Below, piece after piece: positions 59,309 through 64,000 of a DNA stretch of 64,000 nucleotides. Position 1 is the stretch's first letter; every line of letters starts with the position of its first letter. The position numbers and the translations under genes were made by a program. The stretch covers positions 2,976,001-3,040,000 of the forward strand of contig CM062381.1 of the NCBI GenBank assembly GCA_031310005.1, given 5' to 3'. Source of the DNA: Dactylellina haptotyla (Eukaryota; Ascomycota; Orbiliomycetes; Orbiliales; Orbiliaceae). The notes beneath the pieces were generated by a model. It saw only the letters and a program-made list of their open reading frames with translations, was not told where the DNA came from and ran no database searches.

Positions 59309-62101
59309 ATGAGCGCCTCCTACAAAGACGAGGCGCGTGTGCCCCTCCGCTCCGACCAAGAAGGTCGTTCCGGCGATTCCAGGCGTAACTCCAGTGACAC
59401 CGACTCCACGACCTCCCTCGTCCTCGAACGCCTAAACCCTTCCGATGACGCCCGCTCAGCAGCCCGGAACCGTCGCCAACGCTCCGGCGATGCAGAGGAC
59501 GAGTTCACCTCCTACGATCTCAATGAAGAAGAACGCGCCTTCGAGAAACGTGACAAGCCCATGGAGTCGCGGATACGCAGGATGATCTGGATAGTCGGGT
59601 TCGTTCTCGTCGGAAGCTGGCTGCTTGCTATGGCAGTCTACATCATTCGCGACTGGAATGCCCCCCATTCAGCCGGAGACCCCGAGCAAACAAAGACTAC
59701 CAAAGCTGGGAAGAAGGTTACTCTGGATCAGGTTCTTGGAGGCCAATTCTCAGCCGACCATAGGAGCATCAAATGGATTGCCTCGCCCAATGGAGACAAG
59801 GATGGGTTGATGTTGGAAGCCCATGGCGAGGAATACTTGGTTGTTAAGGACGTGAAGGATAAGAACTACAAGCAAATTCTGATGAAGGACCGAGCGTTTG
59901 CCAACCCAATTGACGGAAGCTCCAAATACACCAGCCGATACTGGCCTAGCCCTGATCTCAAGAAGGTGCTCCTGGCCACGGATTACGAGTCTAACTTCAG
60001 ACATTCATTCTATGCAACATACTGGATTTACGACGTCGAATCGAAATCTGCTGTTCCTTTACACCCGGGGAAACCCGATGCTTCAGTGGAGTTGGCGGTG
60101 TGGGCGCCATCCAGCCAGGGAGTTGCATTTGTCTTGGATAACAACTTGTACTTACGGAAGTTACCCGGAGACGAAGTTGTGCAAATCACTAAGGATGGCG
60201 GTACGGAATACTTCTACGGCGTTCCCGACTGGGTTTATGAGGAAGAAGTCTTCGGGGGAAATAGTGCGACGTGGTGGAGTCTTGATTCAAAGTTCATCGC
60301 TTTCCTAAGGACAAACGAGACGGAGGTTCCCGAATATCCCGTACAATACTTCGTCTCCCGACCCTCCGGCGAGCAACCAAAAGCAGGGTTGGAGAGATAT
60401 CCGGAGGAACGGAGGATCAAATACCCAAAGGCAGGCGCTCCCAACCCGACTGTCGATATTCTATTCTTCGATATCGAAAAAGGGGAGAGTTTTGAAGTAA
60501 CAATTGAAAATGATTTCCCTGATCCGGACCGATTGATTACTGAGGTTACTTGGGCTGGAAACAATAACGTTATCATTAAAGAAAGCAACCGCGAGAGCGA
60601 CGTCCTTAAGGTGGTTCTTATCGATGTTGGAAAGAGAACGGGCAAGATCGTCCGTGAAGTTGACATTAATGCGATTGATGGCGGTTGGTTTGAAGTTTCG
60701 CAATCGACAACGTACATCCCGGCGGATCCAGAGTTTGGCAGAGCTAATGATGGTTATATCGATACCGTTGTCCATGAAGGGTTCGATCACCTTGCTTACT
60801 TTACGCCGCTCGATCAGAAGGACCCTATTCTACTTACTAAGGGCAAATGGGAAGTCATAGACGCACCTTCAGCTGTTAGTCTCGAGAACCAGAAGGTCTA
60901 CTTCTATTCTACTCAGAAATCCTCCATCGAGCGTCATGTCTATAGTGTTAAGCTTGACGGATCTGAGTTAACGCCATTGACAAATGCTTCCTTGGACGGC
61001 TATTATGATGCCTCCTTCAGCTCTAAGGCAGGCTACTGTCTTCTTTCCTACAACGGGCCCGGAGTTCCCTGGCAAAAGGTTATCGAGACGGATCCGAAGT
61101 CGACTTATTCGGATACCATCGAAACTAACGCAGACCTGAAAACTCTGGTCAATCAATATGAACTTCCCACAAAACACTACTCCACTGTCGAGGTCGATGG
61201 CTTTAAACTTAATGTCGTCGAACGCCGTCCTCCCCATTTCAATCCGAAACTCAAATACCCTGTCCTTTTCCAGGTTTACGGTGGTCCCGGCAGCCAACAG
61301 GTCAACAAAGCATTCAAAGTCGACTTCCAATCTTACATTGCCGGCGCATTGAACTATATTGTTGTTACCGTAGATGGCAGAGGCACCGGTTTCATTGGAA
61401 GGAAAGCCCGAGTTATCGTTCGCGGAGACCTCGGTCAATGGGAGGCGCATGACCAGATCGAAACGGCAAAGATATGGGCCAAGAAATCATATACCGATGA
61501 GACCCGCTTCGCGATCTGGGGATGGAGTTACGGCGGGTTCATGACGTTGAAGACACTGGAAAAGGACGGCGGCAAGACGTTCCAGTACGGAATGGCGGTC
61601 GCACCTGTCACTGATTGGGCCTTCTACGATTCGATTTACACTGAGCGTTATATGCATACGCCCGAACACAATAAGGGCGGATATGAAAGCAGTGCGATCA
61701 GCAATGTGAGCTCACTGGGTCGCACCGTCAGATTTTTGATGATGCATGGTGTTGCGGACGACAATGTGCATTTCCAGAACTCTTTGACCTTGTTGGACAA
61801 GTTGGATCTTGCTGGCATTGAGAATTACGATGTGCACGTTTTCCCGGATTCTGATCATTCGATTTACTTCCGTAAGTTTCCCCTTTTTATTGCTTCATGA
61901 ATATCGAGATAAGGTTGCTGATTATAAAAAATAGACAACGCGAATAAGATCGTGTATGACAAGCTCAAGACCTGGCTCATCAAGGCATTCAACAGGGAAT
62001 ATTTGAAGCACGACGAGAAACCGATTCCACTAGAGAAAGAGGTCTCGGACAAGTTGGAGAAAAGAACATGGAGAGACAAGGTTGAAGTCTTTGGAGTGTG
62101 A
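59309..62101 (+). CDS. dapB: Dipeptidyl aminopeptidase, type IV (vacuolar DapB / Ste13-Dap2 family, S9B)
   Basis: Exons 59309-61871 and 61935-62101 give 909 aa, the usual length of the family. It is a type II membrane protein: residues 1-90 cytoplasmic, one transmembrane helix at about 92-113 (MIWIVGFVLVGSWLLAMAVY), then the lumenal beta-propeller (YWPSPDLKKVLLATDYE, PDWVYEEEVFGG) and the alpha/beta-hydrolase catalytic domain. The nucleophile is Ser about 740 (GWSYGGFM), Asp about 817 (HGVADDNVHF), His about 850 (PDSDHSIYF), all present. It removes X-Pro/X-Ala dipeptides from peptide N-termini in the vacuole or Golgi. The intron lies shortly after the catalytic His; the last exon encodes the charged C-terminus. 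Confidence 0.95.
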
Positions 62102-62538
62102 ATTATGGGTATATTTTTGGCGAAAATTTCAGCATTTTTATTTATGACGAGATGATTTTGGAGTCCTTTCTATTCTCTTTGGCAGATTTTAGGATATATT
62201 TTTCTTTCATTTGTTTGTTAAATTTTGTTCCGCGAGGTTCTTCTCATACCCTCTTGCTCAGAATTGAATTTTTCCTCGCATTTTGGATTCTTGTGTATCA
62301 TATGATTAATTAAACAATCCTTTGTGGCATCGCATCTAATTATCAACGTGGAGATCGGTTTTCTTTGCTAATAGAAGGAGATTCGCTTTTATATCCCTAA
62401 TCCTATAAACGCCCTTCCAACTCGCAAAAACTGAATGAACCATATCGTACAGGTCTATATAAACTCGGACACAGCTCCCACGTACCGGAGTAATCCTCGA
62501 GGATAAGAACCCCGCGTGCAAACCTGCCATCACCCAAT
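62102..62538. other. Convergent 3' flanks of dapB and CGR1
   Basis: T-rich sequence after the dapB stop; no gene is seen. Confidence 0.4.
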
Positions 62539-63006
62539 TTACCTCTCCTTCAACAATTTGTTCCTCTTCTCTCGTCTCTTCAGTCTCTCCACACGCTTAG
62601 CGTGCATCTTGGTGGCTAGCTTCTCGTACCGTTCCTTCTCTTCCTTCGCAGCCCGTTTATCCTTGATAGATTGTATCCGCGCCGCGCGCTCGGCTTCCTT
62701 CTCTGCTTTCATTTCCTTCTCCTTCAGCTTGACGACGGCGGATTGTAGACGCGCGGACTGGCGGGCTAGGTAGGTCTTTGATTGTTTCTTCGAGGTTTGC
62801 GAAGATGTACTGCCGGTTGGCAGGGTGGAGCCCGGTTTGAAGGGTGCTTTGGGGAGTTTCCATTGCTTGCCTGTGGTCGCGGGAGGTCAGTGCTCTGGAA
62901 GTAGGGAAAAGATTAGGGCAGAGTAGGAGGGTGGCATTGTACCATTCTTGCGAATCCCCTGAGCCGGGACACTGGCGGTTGCGGGGTCGATGATCTCGGT
63001 CGACAT
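62539..63006 (-). CDS. CGR1: CGR1 rRNA-processing protein
   Basis: Exons 63006-62943 and 62870-62539 give 131 aa; the 72-nt intron has a CTGAC branch. The family signature is clear: a short N-terminus ending [19 protein letters not shown], then a long highly charged helix ([37 protein letters not shown]) and the conserved basic end [23 protein letters not shown]1 is a small nucleolar coiled-coil protein needed for 60S ribosomal subunit assembly in yeast. Length fits the family. Confidence 0.92.
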
Positions 63007-63487
63007 GGTTGGAGGTGGTGATGGGTGAAGGTTTGAGGATGCCTGTTGAGAAAAAAGTTTTGGTCGCAAGCTGTTCGTTTTGGGAAACCATTTTTCGACT
63101 AGCGGGACAGGGATCATTGGGCACGTCAACACAACTCGACGTCCATCCGATCAAGCCGGATTTATATTCACAGAACTTCGAACTTACAGTAGCCGTAGTG
63201 TAGAGGAACCACAAAAATTCAGGATTTCGACAGCTATATATAATACGCTTGTTCTTTTCGAATAATGTAATACATATATAACGTATGCACAACAAAAACA
63301 ACGAGATGCAATATCTGGCCCAGTAAATCCGTAACTCCGTACTCCTCTATTGAGATATCGAGCAAACATGCGATTGGCGCCAATCGCGATTCGTAAGCAC
63401 AAAGCGCTCTGCCTGGCAAAGGAAGGATAACTAAACAAAAAGGTCACAAAGAAGAGGTCCGTAAACAGTTATTTGCCCCTCTCCTTC
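63007..63487. other. Intergenic region upstream of CGR1
   Basis: No gene is seen; it holds the CGR1 promoter and the 3' flank of the next minus-strand gene. Confidence 0.4.
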
Positions 63488-64000
63488 TTAGTCTTCCATC
63501 TCTAAATCGTCCTTCTCTGAAAGGTTGAAACGCATTCCCCTCCCATCCTGGTGGTGAAATGTCCTCACGGAAGCCCACTCTCCTGCCCCCGAATCCAGAT
63601 CCAACATGTCCATGTCGCCGTCATCTATCTTGCTTGACTTCTCTGCCTCTTTTGCCCCTTCCATCATATTATCTTGGCCTAGGAAGCTGGACAGATTAGG
63701 ATAATCCTGGATCTCATCTTTTGGTATGTAGTAAGACGCAGAGAATGAATATTCACCGTCGTCAACTTCATTCCCTGAGTCATCCAGCGAAAACGCACGA
63801 GCCTGCGTCATAACTTCGATACAATTGTGGTATACACGCTCCCTTTGCGAAACAGAAAACCCTATAAAACGTTCGTCTTCCAACCGAGAGCCGCTAAAAA
63901 GTCTCGGGGGGTAGGTGTGCATAAACGTTCGCATATGTGGGAGGTGCTCGACCTTCAATACCGTTTCAATCATTTCACCGAATTCTTGGCTAGAATACGA
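63488..64000 (-). CDS. C-terminal part of an unrecognised acidic protein, cut by window edge
   Basis: The frame is open from the right edge to a stop at 63488 (about 170 residues). Features: VLKVEHLPHMRTFMHTYPPR, RERVYHNCIEVMTQARAF, then a strongly acidic C-terminus (GDMDMLDLDSG, SEKDDLEMED). I do not recognise the family. The internal ATG at 63973 is not necessarily the start, since the frame continues upstream into the edge. Confidence 0.65.
   Translation of the reverse strand, partial: SYSSQEFGEMIETVLKVEHLPHMRTFMHTYPPRLFSGSRLEDERFIGFSVSQRERVYHNCIEVMTQARAFSLDDSGNEVDDGEYSFSASYYIPKDEIQDYPNLSSFLGQDNMMEGAKEAEKSSKIDDGDMDMLDLDSGAGEWASVRTFHHQDGRGMRFNLSEKDDLEMED

Noticed and set aside
1-64000. tRNA or rRNA genes, intact transposons, CRISPR arrays
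   Set aside because: No TPsiC-like box (GGTTCGAATCC type) with matching arms, no transposase or reverse transcriptase motif and no regular direct repeat array were seen.

Overview
The window is nuclear DNA of a filamentous ascomycete (Pezizomycotina). Genes carry short spliceosomal introns, mostly 50-130 nt, with GTRNGT donors, CTAAC/CTGAC branch sites and YAG acceptors. Both strands are used and there are no operons. The gene families are typical of filamentous fungi: Zn2Cys6/fungal-TF regulator, HET, DUF3712, LysM proteins, subgroup-C-type chitinase, DapB and CGR1. I cannot fix the genus; nothing seen contradicts Orbiliomycetes or Leotiomycetes-like fungi. Exon models were built by eye, by joining open frames at splice consensus sites and checking that phase is kept throughout. 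The two edge genes are partial.

Left part (1-33 kb), mostly conserved housekeeping genes: ARS2/Pir2 (-, cut by the left edge); a 1458-aa fusion of a PARP catalytic domain with a UBE2Q-like E2 domain (-); an F-box protein (-); a DUF3712 membrane protein (-); a SEC14/CRAL-TRIO protein (-); a TspO/MBR membrane protein (+); a two-RRM protein with a mitochondrial-type leader and a start codon split by an intron (-); an 8-exon Zn2Cys6 regulator (-); a small membrane protein with a PPPY motif (+); an NTF2-like protein with W-x-F repeats (+); an alpha/beta hydrolase (-).

Middle part (34-54 kb), an AT-rich, gene-poor, accessory-looking stretch: a tiny secreted Cys-containing protein (-), a HET-domain protein (-), a 13-exon secreted chitinase of the killer-toxin-like (subgroup C) type (-), two LysM proteins divergent from it (+), and a second F-box protein (+). 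The chitinase and LysM genes form a recognisable chitin-directed cluster sharing a 1.07-kb promoter region. This is the most interesting locus together with the PARP-E2 fusion.

Right part (54.7-64 kb) returns to conserved genes: a GAF-domain protein (-), the vacuolar-type dipeptidyl aminopeptidase DapB (+), the ribosome-biogenesis factor CGR1 (-), and the C-terminal part of an unrecognised acidic protein (-, cut by the right edge). I saw no tRNA or rRNA gene and no intact transposon.
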